Shown: positions 19,075 through 28,299, numbered from the stretch's first letter. The stretch is 64,000 nt of DNA from DATFDN01 sp035685165 (GCA_035685165.1 DASRBI010000001.1:46675-110674), one strand, 5' to 3'. Program-made: numbers and translations. The notes: generated by a model not told the origin, from the sequence alone.

Positions 19075-20316
19075 ATGTCGAACACGATTACCCGCCGGAC
19101 GCTGCTCGGATCGACGCTCGCGGCCGGTGCCGCCGCCGCCCTGCCGGGACGGGCGCGCGCGCAGCAGAAGCCGATCCGCATCGGCGTGCTGACCGACATG
19201 AGCGGGCCTTATGCCGCCAATACCGGGCCCGGCTCGGTCGAAGCCTCGAAGATGGCAATCGAGGACTTCATGAAGGCGCACCCGGGCATCAAGGTCGAGC
19301 TGCTGTCGGCCGACATGCAGGACAAGCCGAACGTCGCGGTCTCCATCGCCACTGACTGGATGGACAACCAGGGCGTCGATCTGATCACCGACCTGCCGCT
19401 CTCCTCCGGGGCGCTGGCCATCGGGCCGATGGTCGATCAGCGCGACAAGGCGGCGATCTGGACCGGCGCCGCCTCGGCCGAGCTGACCGGCAAGGCGTGC
19501 GGGCCGAACCACCTCCATTGGGTGCTGGATACCTGGTCGATGCCGCACGGCGTGGTGGACGCCACGCTGAAGGAAGGCGGCGATAGCTGGTTTTTCATCA
19601 CCGCCGACTACGCCTTCGGCCACGCGCTGGAGCACGACTGCACCGGCTTCGTGACCGCGGGCGGGGGGAAGGTCCTGGGCGACTTCAAGACGCCGTTCCC
19701 CGGCACGACCGACTTTTCGGCGGCGCTGGTGGCGGCGAAATCGAGCGGGGCGAAGGTGATCGGGCTGGCCAACGGCGGCACCGACACGGTGAACTGCATC
19801 AAGCAGGCGCACGAATTCGGCATCATCAAGGGCGGCCAAAAGGTGGCGGCGCTGATCTTCCTGCTGCCCGACGTGCACGGCACCGGCCTCGAGGACGCGC
19901 AGGGCGTGCTGCTGACGGACGCCTTCTACTGGGACATGAACGATGCGACGCGCGCCTTCGGCCGCCGCTTCGCCAAGCGCCGCAACGGCGACATGCCGAG
20001 CTCCGATCAGGCCGGGCAGTATTCGGCGATCACCGCCTATCTCAACAGCGTCGCCGCAATTGGCGTGGACAAGGCGAAGGCGAGCGGGCGGGCGGTGTTC
20101 GCGCACATGCGCCAGAAGCCGTTCCATGATCCGCTGTTCGGCGAGATCACCGTCCGCATCGACGGGCAGGTGCTGCACAATATGTACCTGTTCGAGGTGA
20201 AGTCCCCCGCGGAATCGAAAGAGCCGTGGGATTATCTCAAGCTTCGCCGCACCATCCCGGCCGCCGAGGCGTTCAGGCCCTTGAACGAGAGCGGGTGTCC
20301 GCTGGTGCGGAGCTGA
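19075..20316 (+). CDS. ABC transporter substrate-binding protein, branched-chain amino acid type (Tat-exported)
   Basis: 413 residues. The N-terminus carries a twin-arginine motif (ITRRTLLGS) followed by an Ala-rich h-region and an ARA-Q cleavage site near residue 30, so it is exported through Tat. The mature part is a type I binding protein with the opening KPIRIGVLTDMSGPYAA. Family members bind amino acids, amides or aromatic acids. GGAGG precedes the ATG at 19075. No permease or ATPase genes are adjacent; an MFS transporter follows by 27 bp. Confidence 0.9.
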   Translation: MSNTITRRTLLGSTLAAGAAAALPGRARAQQKPIRIGVLTDMSGPYAANTGPGSVEASKMAIEDFMKAHPGIKVELLSADMQDKPNVAVSIATDWMDNQGVDLITDLPLSSGALAIGPMVDQRDKAAIWTGAASAELTGKACGPNHLHWVLDTWSMPHGVVDATLKEGGDSWFFITADYAFGHALEHDCTGFVTAGGGKVLGDFKTPFPGTTDFSAALVAAKSSGAKVIGLANGGTDTVNCIKQAHEFGIIKGGQKVAALIFLLPDVHGTGLEDAQGVLLTDAFYWDMNDATRAFGRRFAKRRNGDMPSSDQAGQYSAITAYLNSVAAIGVDKAKASGRAVFAHMRQKPFHDPLFGEITVRIDGQVLHNMYLFEVKSPAESKEPWDYLKLRRTIPAAEAFRPLNESGCPLVRS

Positions 20317-20343
20317 GGTAAGGCGTCCGCCGCGAGGAAACGG

Positions 20344-21570
20344 ATGCGCCAGGAGAGCAATACCCCGATCGGCGAACTGCGGGCGCTCGGCCTGATTTGC
20401 GCCGCGCACCTCGTCAGCCATTTCCACTATCTCGTGCTGGTGCCGCTGTTTCCGCTGCTGCGGGCCCGGCTCGGCGTGGATTTCGTGCAGCTCGGCCTGG
20501 CGATCACGCTGTTCAACGTGGTCTCGGCGCTGACGCAGGCGCCGACAGGCTGGATCGTCGACCGGGTGGGCGCGCGCAAGGTTCTGACCGGCGGGCTGCT
20601 GCTGTCGGGCGTGGCGTTCGGCACCGTGGCCGCCGCGCCGAGCTATGCCACGGTGCTGATCGCGGCGACGCTCGCGGGCGTAGCGAATGCCGTCTATCAC
20701 CCCTCCGACTACGCCATCCTGTCGGCCGTCATCCCACCTGCGCGGGTCGGGCGCGCCTTCTCGGTGCACACTTTCTCGGGCTTTCTCGGCAGCGCAATCG
20801 CGCCGCCGGTGATGCTCGCGATCAGCAGCGCCCAAGGGATGCAGGCGGCGCTGGCGGTGGCCGCGCTGATTGGCCCGGCGGCGGCGCTGGCGCTGATTTT
20901 GTTCGGGCGGGGGCTCGACGCGGCGGGCGCGGCGCAGCGGGCGCAGGCGGCGGGGGGCGGGGCGCTGCCCGTCTCCGCCCTGCTGACGCCGACGATCCTG
21001 GGGCTGGTCGCCTTCTTTGCCCTGCTAAGCCTGTCGAGCGCCGGCATTCAGAATTTCTCGGTGGTCGCGTTCGGCCAGCTTTACGGGGTGACGCAGGCGC
21101 TCGCCAACGGGGCGCTGAGCGCATTCCTATTCGCGACCGCAGCTGGCGTGTTGGCCGGCGGGTTCGTGGCCGACATGACGCGCCGGCATGCCGAGGTCGC
21201 CGCCGCCGGCTATGCGGGCGCGACGGCGCTGACGCTGGCGGTCGGCACGGTGTTCCCCGGCGCGGTGCTGCTGGTCGTCATGATGGGCGGCATCGGCTTC
21301 CTATCCGGCCTGATCATGCCCTCGCGCGACATGATGGTGCGCGCCGCCGCGCCGGAGGGCGCCTCCGGCCGGGTGTTCGGCATCGTGACCACGGGGTTCA
21401 ACATCGGTGGCACGATCGGCCCGATGCTTGCCGGCTGGATCATGGACCGCGGCGCCCCGAGGTTCGTGTTCTACAGCGCCGCCGCGTTCATGGCGGCGAC
21501 CGTCGTGCTGGCGCTGGCCGGCGATCTGCGGGCGCGGCGCCGGGCGCAGCTCGCGGTGCGGACGGCCTGA
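20344..21570 (+). CDS. MFS transporter
   Basis: 408 residues with about twelve membrane segments. The loop 2-3 signature GWIVDRVGARKVLTGG (near residue 74) and its looser second-half equivalent (GGFVADMTRRHAEVA) identify the major facilitator superfamily. An internal MPSRDMMVRAAAP segment is typical of the FSR/YfcJ-like drug or metabolite exporters. The gene follows the binding protein closely, so it may move a related compound, but substrate and direction cannot be read. Confidence 0.88.
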   Translation: MRQESNTPIGELRALGLICAAHLVSHFHYLVLVPLFPLLRARLGVDFVQLGLAITLFNVVSALTQAPTGWIVDRVGARKVLTGGLLLSGVAFGTVAAAPSYATVLIAATLAGVANAVYHPSDYAILSAVIPPARVGRAFSVHTFSGFLGSAIAPPVMLAISSAQGMQAALAVAALIGPAAALALILFGRGLDAAGAAQRAQAAGGGALPVSALLTPTILGLVAFFALLSLSSAGIQNFSVVAFGQLYGVTQALANGALSAFLFATAAGVLAGGFVADMTRRHAEVAAAGYAGATALTLAVGTVFPGAVLLVVMMGGIGFLSGLIMPSRDMMVRAAAPEGASGRVFGIVTTGFNIGGTIGPMLAGWIMDRGAPRFVFYSAAAFMAATVVLALAGDLRARRRAQLAVRTA

Positions 21571-21731
21571 GGGCGGACTTGTTTCGGAGCGGCAAGCGGC
21601 GTACCTAACGTTCGCAGCGGGGGGCTACCCGCCCGGCGACTCCGGTGGCTCGTGGCGGATTGGAGCCGCCGCCTTTGCCTTCTTCGGGGCACAGGTTTCG
21701 GATCGGTGAGCGGGACGAAAGCCCCGACCGG

Positions 21732-22196
21732 TCAGATAAACAGCTGGATCGAGGGCAGCGCCGCGTCGCAGTTGACCAGGTTCACCCGCTTGAGCCGGAT
21801 GCGCGGGCCGGCATCGGTGCGTACAAGCTCGTGCAGCACGGTGCCCGCGTAGGTCTGCATCGCGTCCCCGCGCGCCTCGGCGTAGAAGAACGCGGTGCGC
21901 GTGCGCCAGCCTTCCGCGGTCGCTGCCTCGATTTCGGGCGGCTGCAGAACATGCTGGCTCCAGCTTTGCGGATGCTGCGAGGGCGGGACACGCCGGAACC
22001 GCTCGATGCGGAGCCTGAGCAGGAGCTTGTCCTCATAGGCAAGCGAGGTGTGGTACTCGGCATCCGGCTGCCCGCGCGTGAGCGGCACCCAATAGTGCCC
22101 GTCCTCGGTGAACAGCTCATACCACTCGTCCCACCGCTTCTCGTCCAACAGGCGCGCCTCGCGGTAGATGAAGCGTGCGATCTCCTGCTCGCTCAT
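21732..22196 (-). CDS. Aromatic-ring-hydroxylating dioxygenase, beta subunit
   Basis: 154 residues, the size and fold pattern (SnoaL/NTF2-like) of the non-catalytic small subunit of Rieske oxygenases. It opens with IARFIYREARLLDEKRWDEWYELFTEDGHYWVPL, the hallmark N-terminus of this family. Small subunits hold the alpha3-beta3 hexamer together. Its ATG overlaps the stop of the alpha subunit gene (ATGA), so the two are translationally coupled. It is the last gene of the operon that begins with iorA. Confidence 0.9.
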   Translation of the reverse strand: MSEQEIARFIYREARLLDEKRWDEWYELFTEDGHYWVPLTRGQPDAEYHTSLAYEDKLLLRLRIERFRRVPPSQHPQSWSQHVLQPPEIEAATAEGWRTRTAFFYAEARGDAMQTYAGTVLHELVRTDAGPRIRLKRVNLVNCDAALPSIQLFI

Positions 22197-23500
22197 GCCG
22201 CCCCCATGAACTTGGCCCAGGCGCGGAACTGGTTCCGCATGGAGATTTCGCTCGTGCCGTTCACCGTCAGGTCGCGGGCCTCGCGTTCGTCGGGGCGGTA
22301 GTCCCGGTGCAGGCTGACCCACTCGTTGCCACCCGCCGACAGCCCCTCCTGGATGAGCCGGTAGCATTGCTGGTCGTCGTGCCCGACCACCGACATCGGC
22401 GAGTTGATCAGCCGCGTGTAGGTGACATTGCGCTTGAAGAAAATTTCCGGCGCGCCTTTCAGGCGGAAGCTCCAGCTCTCGATCAGGGTGCGATCGACGG
22501 CCACCGGGCGCACCACGCGGATCGTCTGGATCGCGCCCTTGATCGTGAGACTGGGATAGTAGACGGTGTTGTGGCGGTTGGTGCCCAGGATGTCGCGCGC
22601 ACGCTCCTCGCCATAGGCGCGCTTCATGTCGGCCTCGTAGTCCGGCACCGCGGCGTAGGAGGAGTGGATCGAGAAATGCACCCCTGAATAGGAGTGTCCG
22701 TTCTCGAACACGCGCACGCCCATGTTGTCGAAGAAATCGTAGGAGCCCGCGAACGGCACGAGTTGCTCGATCGCCATCGGCTTCGGCGCGTCGGCGGGCT
22801 TGTCGGCCCACATCTCTTTCGCAGTGCCCGCGGAGGTGGCGTGGGCCGCCATCGGGTGCATGGTGTCGTTCAGGTTCTCGACGAACATTTTCCAGTTGGA
22901 GTCGTGCATGTAGCGCAGCACGCCGCCGGCGACCTCCATCTCGCCCACGGGCGAGCGGTCCACCAGGTAGTCGATCGACGAGAGCGACTCGCCGAAATAG
23001 TCGCGCAGGCTGGGGCCATCGTCGGCAAGCCGGGCGAACACGAAGCCGCGGTATTCCTCGGTCGCCACGGCGGCGAGTCCCTTGGCGGCCTCGCATTGCG
23101 CGAAGCTTGTACCCTCATAGCCCTGCTTCAGCGGGATCGCGGCGATCGAGCCGTCCGTGCGGTAGCTCCAGTTGTGATAGGGGCAGCGCAGGAAGCGCCC
23201 GGCGCTACCCGACCGGTCGGAGAGGATTTTCGCCCCCTTGTGGGCGCAGCGATTCCGCAGCACGCGCACCGAGCCGTCCGGCTGGCGGATCATGAACACA
23301 GGCTCGAAGCCGATATCGCAAGTGACGAAGTCGCCTGGGTTCGGAACCTGGCTCGTGTGCCCGACATAGATCCACGTGCGCGCCCAAAGCCGCTCCATCT
23401 CCAGGCGGAAAATTTCCGGGTCGGTATACACGTCGCGATGCACGGCGTCGTCGCGCACCAGCGCGGCGAGCGCGGCGGGGTTGTCGCGGTAGCGGTTCAT
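22193..23500 (-). CDS. Aromatic-ring-hydroxylating dioxygenase, alpha subunit (Rieske)
   Basis: 435 residues. The Rieske [2Fe-2S] ligands are Cys85-x-His87 and Cys106-x2-His109. The mononuclear iron site is His214 and His219, with Asp211 as the likely electron bridge (D-x2-H-x4-H). The enzyme adds O2 to an aromatic ring. No ferredoxin or flavin reductase gene accompanies it. Instead the gene directly overlaps iorB (ATGA), so the electron donor and substrate are open questions. Confidence 0.92.
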   Translation of the reverse strand: MNRYRDNPAALAALVRDDAVHRDVYTDPEIFRLEMERLWARTWIYVGHTSQVPNPGDFVTCDIGFEPVFMIRQPDGSVRVLRNRCAHKGAKILSDRSGSAGRFLRCPYHNWSYRTDGSIAAIPLKQGYEGTSFAQCEAAKGLAAVATEEYRGFVFARLADDGPSLRDYFGESLSSIDYLVDRSPVGEMEVAGGVLRYMHDSNWKMFVENLNDTMHPMAAHATSAGTAKEMWADKPADAPKPMAIEQLVPFAGSYDFFDNMGVRVFENGHSYSGVHFSIHSSYAAVPDYEADMKRAYGEERARDILGTNRHNTVYYPSLTIKGAIQTIRVVRPVAVDRTLIESWSFRLKGAPEIFFKRNVTYTRLINSPMSVVGHDDQQCYRLIQEGLSAGGNEWVSLHRDYRPDEREARDLTVNGTSEISMRNQFRAWAKFMGAA

Positions 23501-24945
23501 GCTGCCTCCAGCGCCTTCGCGAGCGCCTGTCCTGAGTCGTCGGCGAGCGCGGCCTCGCGGAGAGCCGCGAGCCGTGCGGCCGCCTGCGGCTCGTCCGCCA
23601 TGCGATCGGCCGCCGCCATCAGCGTTTTGAAATTGGCCCAGCCGCGCGCGTGGGTATCGCCATAGCCCTTCACCAACCGCTGGCAGCGCGCGACCTCCAG
23701 CGCGAGCGGCGGATTTTGCGCGGCACTTCGGACGATGCGGGCCAGCCAGTCCTCGATCCGGGCCTGCTCCTCGGCATAGCGCAGCGTGCGGCGGCGCCAG
23801 CGGCGGAGCCCGGCGACGGCACGCAGCAGCAGATAGCCGGTTGCCGAGGTGGTCTCGATCCGCCGCCCCCGGCGCGTGGCCCGCGCGACCAGCGCCCGCG
23901 CCCGGGCGGAACCGAGCAGCCAGCGGCCGATTCCGACCGGCAGCATGTCGGCGATCTCCTCCACGCGGGGGTGCATGAATTCGGTGATCCGCAGCACCTG
24001 GTCGGGCTTCGCCCGCACCTCCGCGCGCACGCGCTCAAGGCGCGCGGCGCGTGTTTTGAGGTCGGCAACCCGGATCGCGTCCTCGTAGCTCATCCACAAC
24101 GCCAGATGCCGCGCCGTTTCGCGCAGCAGTTCGCCAACCAGGCCGAGCCGTTGCAGCCGCTCGCGGTATAATTCGGCGTACGCCGCGTCCTGGTAATCGG
24201 TCAGCCGCCGGGCGCCTTCCTCGACGACATCCGCGACTTCCCCCTCGCCCCGCCCTCTCCCCGCTTCGGGCGGAGCGGGGACGGTGGCACGCGCCGCGGC
24301 GAAGCCAGCCGCGAAGCCGCGCAGGCTTGCATCGACCCCGACCCCCGCATGGCGGATCGCGTCCTCGAACGTGGCGCGCGCGATCGGCAGCGCCCCCGAT
24401 GCGGCGACCGCACCGAGCAGCACCGCCGAGAGATGCGCGCCGGTCGCTTCGGCCAGCGCATTCATGTCCGCCGCGACCACCTGCCGCGCCGTGGCCCGGC
24501 AGGCATCGAGCAACGCCGCGGCATCCACGCGCCCGTCGCTCGGCGCGATCTTCTCGGTCATCGCGAAGACGCGGTGCGTGGAAAACACGAACACGGTACG
24601 GTCGGGCGAGACGAGGCCGCGCTGCACCGCGCGGCCTGCTTCCATCAGCTCCGAGGCGATCACCAGATCGACGTCGCCCGGCGCGGGCATCAGCGCCAGC
24701 ACCGGCTCCTGCCCCGCCGCTTGGGCGAGATCGCCGGGGAAGAATTCGAGGTAGTAGATCGTCGCACCCGTGCGCTGCGCCACACCGGGCACCGAGGTCG
24801 TCTGCGCGATCAGCCCGCTCGCCTCGGCGGCCTCCACCAGCCAATCGGCGAGCACCCCGCCCCCCTCCCCGCCCATCGCCAAGATCGCCACCGTAAAGGC
24901 GCGAGCCTCGGCGAGAACGTCGGCGGGAAGCGGCGCCTCAGGCAT
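23497..24945 (-). CDS. Indolepyruvate:ferredoxin oxidoreductase, beta-type subunit with C-terminal extension
   Basis: 482 residues. The N-terminal half is the 2-oxoacid oxidoreductase gamma/beta domain (AILAMGGEGGGVLADWL near residue 17, VPGVAQRTGATIYY near 52). The C-terminal half is a helical domain with VKGYGDTHARGWANF, as in the DUF6537 part of aerobic indolepyruvate oxidoreductases. With IorA it oxidises aryl pyruvates to aryl-acetyl-CoA and reduces ferredoxin. Its ATG overlaps the iorA 3' end by 8 bp. Residues about 221-236 are encoded by a GC-rich palindrome that looks like an inserted repeat. Confidence 0.85.
   Translation of the reverse strand: MPEAPLPADVLAEARAFTVAILAMGGEGGGVLADWLVEAAEASGLIAQTTSVPGVAQRTGATIYYLEFFPGDLAQAAGQEPVLALMPAPGDVDLVIASELMEAGRAVQRGLVSPDRTVFVFSTHRVFAMTEKIAPSDGRVDAAALLDACRATARQVVAADMNALAEATGAHLSAVLLGAVAASGALPIARATFEDAIRHAGVGVDASLRGFAAGFAAARATVPAPPEAGRGRGEGEVADVVEEGARRLTDYQDAAYAELYRERLQRLGLVGELLRETARHLALWMSYEDAIRVADLKTRAARLERVRAEVRAKPDQVLRITEFMHPRVEEIADMLPVGIGRWLLGSARARALVARATRRGRRIETTSATGYLLLRAVAGLRRWRRRTLRYAEEQARIEDWLARIVRSAAQNPPLALEVARCQRLVKGYGDTHARGWANFKTLMAAADRMADEPQAAARLAALREAALADDSGQALAKALEAA
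24258..24281. repeat. GC-rich palindrome inside iorB
   Basis: TCCCCGCT and its complement AGCGGGGA around an 8-nt loop, within a CCCCGCCCTC context shared with the intergenic palindromes. It falls in the coding frame of iorB between the two domains and encodes a low-complexity Pro/Gly/Arg/Glu linker, so an in-frame insertion is tolerated there. Confidence 0.55.
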
Positions 24946-27049
24946 GGGCTTCCGCCGGGAACCACGCCATCACGCGGGCACCGATCCGCGCGCGCCAGCG
25001 GTCCCACCAACTCGGGTTGCTGACGATCTCGACGCGGTAAAACGACGGGCACAGCACGGCGGCGTGCGCCACCTCCCCGCACAGGCCGCAGCCGACGCAG
25101 CTTTCCTGCACGGCAGCCACCGGGTCCTGGCGCAGCGGATCGGGGTTGGGCCGGATGGTCAGCGACGGGCAGCCCGACAGGCGGATGCAGGAATGATCGC
25201 CCGTGCAGGTGTCGGGATCGACGCCGAACCGCTCGCGCACCACCCGCCTGCCCTGCCGCGCCGCCTCCGCCATCTGCGGGCGCACCCGGCGCTGCTTGTT
25301 CAGCATGCATTCGGAGGAGGCGATGATGACCTTCGGCCCCTTCGCTTTCGTGGTCAGAGCCTCGCGCAGCACGTCGCGCATCCGCGCCACATCGTAGGTG
25401 CGCGTGATTTCGCGCACCCATTTCACGCCGACGCCGCGCACCGCGCGCGCGATCGGATTGCCGGTCGCCCGCCGCGAGGGCGCGCGCGAGGAGAGGATGT
25501 CCTGCCCGCCGGTGGCGGCGGAATAATAGTTATCGACCACAACGAGCACGTTGTCGGTCTTGTTGAACACCGCGTTGCCGACCGAGGAGGCGAGCCCGTT
25601 GTGCCAGAACCCCCCGTCGCCCATCACGCTGATGGTGCGCTTGCCGCTGTCCTTGGCGTTCAGCGCCGCCGCCCCTGCCCAGCCGAGGCCGTAGCCCATC
25701 GTGGTCGCGCCGATGTTGAACGGCGGCAGGATGGAGAACAGGTGGCAACCGATGTCGCAGCTCACATGGTGCGGCCCGAGCTCGCGCTCGACGAGCTTCA
25801 TCGCCGTGAAGATCGGCCGCTCCGGGCAGCCGGTGCAGAAGCTCGGCGGACGGGGATGCACGTGCTTTTCGAGCCCGGGCGGCGGCGCGGGCGCGGGCCG
25901 GGCGCTGTTCGGGCGCAGCGCCGGAAGATAGCGCCCGACGAAGCTCTCCAGTCCGGCGCGCAGCACGGCGGCGGTATATTCGCCCGCCATCGGCAGCATG
26001 TCCTTGCCGTGCACGTGGGTCTGCAAGTCCGCCCGCCGCAGGATGGCGTTGAACGCCAGCTCCAGGAACTCGGGCTGGCCTTCCTCCACCATCAGCACGG
26101 CGCGCTTGCCGGCGCAGAAGCGGGTGATCTCCTCCTCGACCAGCGGGTAGGTGACATTCAGCACGTAAATCGGGATGCGCCCGTTGCCGAAGGCGTCGGC
26201 CAGCGCCATGAGCTGCAAGGCGCGCACGAGGCCGTTGTACATCCCCCCCTGCACGACGATGCCCACATCCTGCGCGCCGTCGTTGAACACCTCGTTGAGC
26301 TTGCGCTCGGCGATGAAGCGTCGCGCCGCCGGCAGGCGCTCGCGAATTTTCTCCTGCTCCTGCAGATAACTCGCCGGGGGCAGCACGATGCGACTCACGT
26401 CGCGGCGCGGGTTCTCCATCGCATCCTTGAGCCCGAAGGCCGGCCGCACATTGTCCTTGGCGATGAAACGCCCGTAGACGTGGCAGGCGCGGATGCGGAG
26501 TTCCAGCATGACCGGCGTGCGCGATGCCTCGGAGAGCGCGAACCCCTCCTCCACCATCCGCACGATCATCGGCAGGTTGGGGCGCGGATCGAGCAGCCAG
26601 ATTTGCGACTTCATGGCGAAGGCGTGGGTGCGCTCCTGCATGATGGAGCTGCCCTCGCCGTAATCCTCGCCGATCACGATCAGCGCGCCCCCGGTGACGC
26701 CTCCCGAGGCGAGGTTGGAGAGCGCGTCAGAGGCGACGTTGGTGCCGGCGGTCGATTTGAACGTCACCGCGCCACGCAGCGGGTAATTCACCGACGCCGC
26801 AAGGCTTGCCGCAGCTGCCGCCTCGCTTGCCGAAGCCTCGAAATGCACCCCGAGCTCGTCGAGAATGTCCTCGGCGTCGGCGAGCACGTCCATCAGGTGT
26901 GAGATGGGCGCGCCCTGATAGCCCGCGACGTAGGATACGCCCGATTGCAAGAGGGCCTTGGTAACGGCGAGAATACCCTCGCCGCGGAACTCCTGCCCGG
27001 CCCCGAGGCGGAGCTTCGCGACCTCTTTCTTGAACGACCGTTCAGCCAT
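24938..27049 (-). CDS. iorA: Indolepyruvate:ferredoxin oxidoreductase, alpha-type subunit
   Basis: 703 residues. In order: pyrimidine-binding domain (EGILAVTKALLQSGVSYVAGYQGAP near residue 24), transketolase-C-like middle, TPP-binding domain (GDGGFWHNGLASSVGN near 470), and a C-terminal cysteine-rich ferredoxin domain (CTGDHSCIRLSGCP and CVGCGLCGE) for [4Fe-4S] clusters. It catalyses CoA-dependent oxidative decarboxylation of indolepyruvate or related aryl pyruvates. It is the first gene of an overlapping cassette with iorB and the Rieske oxygenase genes. ATG 27049 follows a 437-bp gap from the cyclase gene. Confidence 0.92.
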   Translation of the reverse strand: MAERSFKKEVAKLRLGAGQEFRGEGILAVTKALLQSGVSYVAGYQGAPISHLMDVLADAEDILDELGVHFEASASEAAAAASLAASVNYPLRGAVTFKSTAGTNVASDALSNLASGGVTGGALIVIGEDYGEGSSIMQERTHAFAMKSQIWLLDPRPNLPMIVRMVEEGFALSEASRTPVMLELRIRACHVYGRFIAKDNVRPAFGLKDAMENPRRDVSRIVLPPASYLQEQEKIRERLPAARRFIAERKLNEVFNDGAQDVGIVVQGGMYNGLVRALQLMALADAFGNGRIPIYVLNVTYPLVEEEITRFCAGKRAVLMVEEGQPEFLELAFNAILRRADLQTHVHGKDMLPMAGEYTAAVLRAGLESFVGRYLPALRPNSARPAPAPPPGLEKHVHPRPPSFCTGCPERPIFTAMKLVERELGPHHVSCDIGCHLFSILPPFNIGATTMGYGLGWAGAAALNAKDSGKRTISVMGDGGFWHNGLASSVGNAVFNKTDNVLVVVDNYYSAATGGQDILSSRAPSRRATGNPIARAVRGVGVKWVREITRTYDVARMRDVLREALTTKAKGPKVIIASSECMLNKQRRVRPQMAEAARQGRRVVRERFGVDPDTCTGDHSCIRLSGCPSLTIRPNPDPLRQDPVAAVQESCVGCGLCGEVAHAAVLCPSFYRVEIVSNPSWWDRWRARIGARVMAWFPAEAHA

Positions 27050-27207
27050 TCAGCCACCCTTAAAGCCGCCTGCCGTGGACGGATGGAGCGCAGCGAGATC
27101 CGCCGCATGGCGGTGGCGGATTGGCATCCGCCCGACTACTTCGAGAGCCTACAACCGGCCGCAAGAGGCGGCAATTCGGGGTAGTGTGGCAGCGCCGCCA
27201 GCGACCT

Positions 27208-27486
27208 TTAGAATCCCGTCGATCGACGCGATGCAGGGCGCACACGCAAAATACGGACGGTGCCATTTCGCTCAATGCGGTCGCGAATGATGTATGGCCA
27301 GGAGGCAACCTGCTCCCGCGCCGCCTCAGCGCACTCACGCACGCGTTCGTGGGGGATGCCCTTGCTTGCATCGATTGCCGCGTCCGCCCGCGCGTCCTCG
27401 GCGCGCTCGGCGGTTTCGTGCAGCGGCAGGTCGAATACGGATTTCGGTTCCGTTTCGGCCCGGCGCCATGATCCTCGATCAGCCCG
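27208..27486 (-). pseudogene. Toxin-antitoxin remnant (antitoxin fragment joined to ParE/RelE-like toxin tail)
   Basis: An open stretch of 93 codons with no usable start codon at its head. The first part (SVFDLPLHETAERAEDARADAA, then GIPHERVRE) resembles the C-terminal region of small antitoxins. The last part (YIIRDRIERNGTVRILRVR) resembles the final beta strands of ParE/RelE toxins. The middle of both genes is missing, as if a deletion joined them. The frame follows directly from the cyclase stop. The remaining bases from 27050 to 27207 show nothing I recognise. Confidence 0.45.
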
Positions 27487-28299
27487 TCATATAGGCCGCG
27501 CCGGCAAGTCCGCCGCTGCTTTCGCCACCAGCGCCAGCACCCGGCAGGGACTGCCGGTGCCGCCCGCGATCTTCAGCGGCGCGGTGATCAGGATCGCGCC
27601 CGTGGGCGGCAGCTTGTCGAGGTTGGCGAGGCTCGCCAGCCCGAACTTGTTGGCGCCGTGCATGAAGCTGTGGCACGGAAAGGGCGGGTCGAAGCGGAAG
27701 GCCTGCCCGGCGTCGGTGCCGACGCACTCGGTGCCGAAGCCGATCACGTCGCGCTTTTCCACCAGGAACTTCACCGCCTCGACGGACGGACCGGGCGAAT
27801 GGGCGCCGTTCGCGTCGACGTTGAGGAACGCCTGCGGATCGGCCCGCCGCGACCAGCCGCTTCGCAGCAGCACCCAGCTTCCCGCCGCGATCTGCCCGTG
27901 CCGCGCTTCCCACGCCTCGATCGCTGCCGGGGTCAATAGGAAGTCGGGGTCTTTCTCGGCTTCCGCCGTGCAGTCGATCACGTTCGCCGGTGCGACGAAC
28001 CGGCGCGGCTCGATCGTGTCGAGCGCATTGTGCGGTAAATCCTTGCCGGTGATCCAATGCACCGGGGCGTCGAAATGCGTGCCGGTATGCTCGCCGAGCG
28101 CGATGTTGTTCCACGCCCAGGCCGGCCCGCGGCCGTCATAGGCCGAGATCGGCTCGATGCGGAACGGCGCCGATTGTCCGAACTCGGGCGGCAGCCTGAT
28201 GACCGGGGTTCCCGGTTCGAGCTTTTGGGCCAGGTCGATCACCTCCACCGCGCCCGAGGCCAGCGCCTCCGCCAGCCCTGCCAGGATGCCAGCCGCCAT
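27487..28299 (-). CDS. Cyclase family protein (kynurenine formamidase/isatin hydrolase type)
   Basis: 270 residues with the metal-binding signature H-T-G-T-H-F-D-A-P-V-H (His71, His75, Asp77, His81) of the cyclase family, whose known members hydrolyse N-formylkynurenine, isatin and other cyclic or formyl amides. ATG 28299 has GGAGG six nt upstream and is preferred to the longer frame starting at 28362. It lies upstream of iorA on the same strand. An amide hydrolase next to indolepyruvate oxidoreductase hints at indole or tryptophan catabolism, but this is inference. Confidence 0.85.
   Translation of the reverse strand: MAAGILAGLAEALASGAVEVIDLAQKLEPGTPVIRLPPEFGQSAPFRIEPISAYDGRGPAWAWNNIALGEHTGTHFDAPVHWITGKDLPHNALDTIEPRRFVAPANVIDCTAEAEKDPDFLLTPAAIEAWEARHGQIAAGSWVLLRSGWSRRADPQAFLNVDANGAHSPGPSVEAVKFLVEKRDVIGFGTECVGTDAGQAFRFDPPFPCHSFMHGANKFGLASLANLDKLPPTGAILITAPLKIAGGTGSPCRVLALVAKAAADLPARPI

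Noticed and set aside
24258..24281. Palindrome in iorB as an intrinsic terminator or attenuator
   Set aside because: It is in the middle of a coding frame with no T-run; coding continues past it.
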